Source of the DNA: Candidatus Woesebacteria bacterium UBA925
Lineage (GTDB): Bacteria; Patescibacteriota; Microgenomatia; UBA8517
Length of the DNA: 5,633 bases
Assembly (NCBI GenBank): GCA_002293705.1
Contig: DBDT01000009.1
Location: 1-5,633, forward strand
Direction: 5' to 3'
A program made the position numbers and the translations under genes. The notes under the pieces were generated by a model. The model saw only the letters and a program-made list of their open reading frames with translations, was not told the origin of the DNA and ran no database searches. Position 1 is the stretch's first letter, and each line of letters starts with the position of its first letter. Positions 5,539 to 5,633 of this stretch are shown here, one piece after another.

Positions 5539-5566
5539 TTCTGTTGCCCCTCCGGGGGCAACAGAA
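5539..5566 (+). terminator. Hairpin terminator after the 158/172-aa unit
   Basis: A 12-bp perfect stem (arms 5539-5550 and 5555-5566, TTCTGTTGCCCC / GGGGCAACAGAA) closes a TCCG tetraloop and begins 5 bases after the TGA. Only TTC follows, so there is no long T run on the + strand. The reverse strand would see AAAAG just after the stem, so the T run lies on the wrong side for the + strand. Confidence 0.85.
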
Positions 5567-5583
5567 TTCAAACACTTCATATC

Positions 5584-5592
5584 TGCTATATT
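5584..5592 (+). promoter_or_regulatory. Extended -10 promoter at the right end
   Basis: TGC directly before TATATT (5587-5592) makes an extended -10 element. The predicted transcription start is near 5599, which is the A of an ATG. It lies downstream of the hairpin that ends the previous unit, so it would begin a new one. Confidence 0.55.
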
Positions 5593-5598
5593 TCTTCT

Positions 5599-5614
5599 AT
5601 GGACACAATATTTG
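5599..5614 (+). CDS. Possible leaderless gene start, cut by adapter
   Basis: ATG 5599 opens a frame reading Met-Asp-Thr-Ile-Phe before the adapter begins at 5615. No ribosome binding site precedes it, but it coincides with the start point expected from the extended -10 box, as in a leaderless message. Only five codons are visible, so this is a suggestion; the true start could lie beyond the adapter. Confidence 0.25.
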
Positions 5615-5633
5615 CTGTCTCTTATACACATCT
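5615..5633. other. Tn5 mosaic-end / Nextera adapter remnant (right end)
   Basis: The last 19 bases, CTGTCTCTTATACACATCT, are the exact reverse complement of positions 1-19. Both ends carry the mosaic end facing outward from the insert, as expected for one complete tagmented molecule or an untrimmed contig. This is not genomic sequence. Confidence 0.97.

Noticed and set aside
20..5614. UGA recoded as glycine (as in Gracilibacteria/Absconditabacteria)
   Set aside because: No gene has in-frame TGA. TGA ends four frames, and two of these are followed within 5 bases by a hairpin.
960..5614. CRISPR array, tRNA, or other structured RNA gene
   Set aside because: No regularly spaced repeats and no cloverleaf were seen. 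The intergenic regions are under 150 bases and are accounted for by hairpins and promoter boxes.
1..5633. Perfect 19-bp terminal inverted repeats, as in a 5.6-kb composite transposon
   Set aside because: They are the Tn5 mosaic ends used in tagmentation, and their orientation puts the transposon outside the window and the genome inside. No transposase is present.

Overview
The window is a 5,595-bp piece of bacterial DNA enclosed by two 19-bp Tn5 mosaic-end (Nextera-type tagmentation) sequences, at positions 1-19 and 5615-5633. These are library adapter, not genome, so only 20-5614 should be read as biology. The adapter cuts the first gene (topA) at its 5' side and the last possible gene at its 3' side.

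The organism is probably a Patescibacteria/CPR bacterium, perhaps a Saccharibacteria-like lineage. This is inference from the style of the TopA C-terminus (two four-cysteine zinc ribbons and a Trp-Lys-Lys tail), the moderately AT-rich DNA, the compact layout and the many small unrecognised proteins. TGA is used as an ordinary stop: four frames end in TGA, two of them directly before a hairpin. This argues against the lineages that read UGA as glycine.

Layout, all on the + strand: (1) 20-959, the C-terminal part of DNA topoisomerase I. (2) 960-1689, a unit of three small genes: a 44-aa and a 52-aa single-span membrane peptide, both very short, and a 116-aa soluble four-cysteine protein, ended by a 12-bp hairpin. 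(3) 1704-3768, a clear sigma70-type promoter followed by two polytopic membrane proteins (248 aa; 398 aa with a soluble tail) and a hairpin. (4) 3790-4428, a region with two TATAAT boxes and a perfect 16-bp palindrome, then a 171-aa six-span protein and a hairpin. (5) 4448-5566, two TATAAT boxes, then 158-aa and 172-aa membrane proteins and a hairpin. (6) 5584-5614, an extended -10 promoter and perhaps a leaderless start cut by the adapter.

None of the seven genes after topA matches a family I can name. The best lead is that the 171-aa and 172-aa proteins, and more weakly the 158-aa protein between them, look like diverged tandem copies of one six-span membrane fold: landmark residues fall at almost identical positions. 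Together with the short membrane peptides this makes a membrane-protein island beside a housekeeping gene. Arginine codon use in the island differs sharply from topA. No function can be assigned from sequence alone. No RNA genes, CRISPR arrays or true mobile elements were seen, and no stretch over 300 bases lacks a gene.
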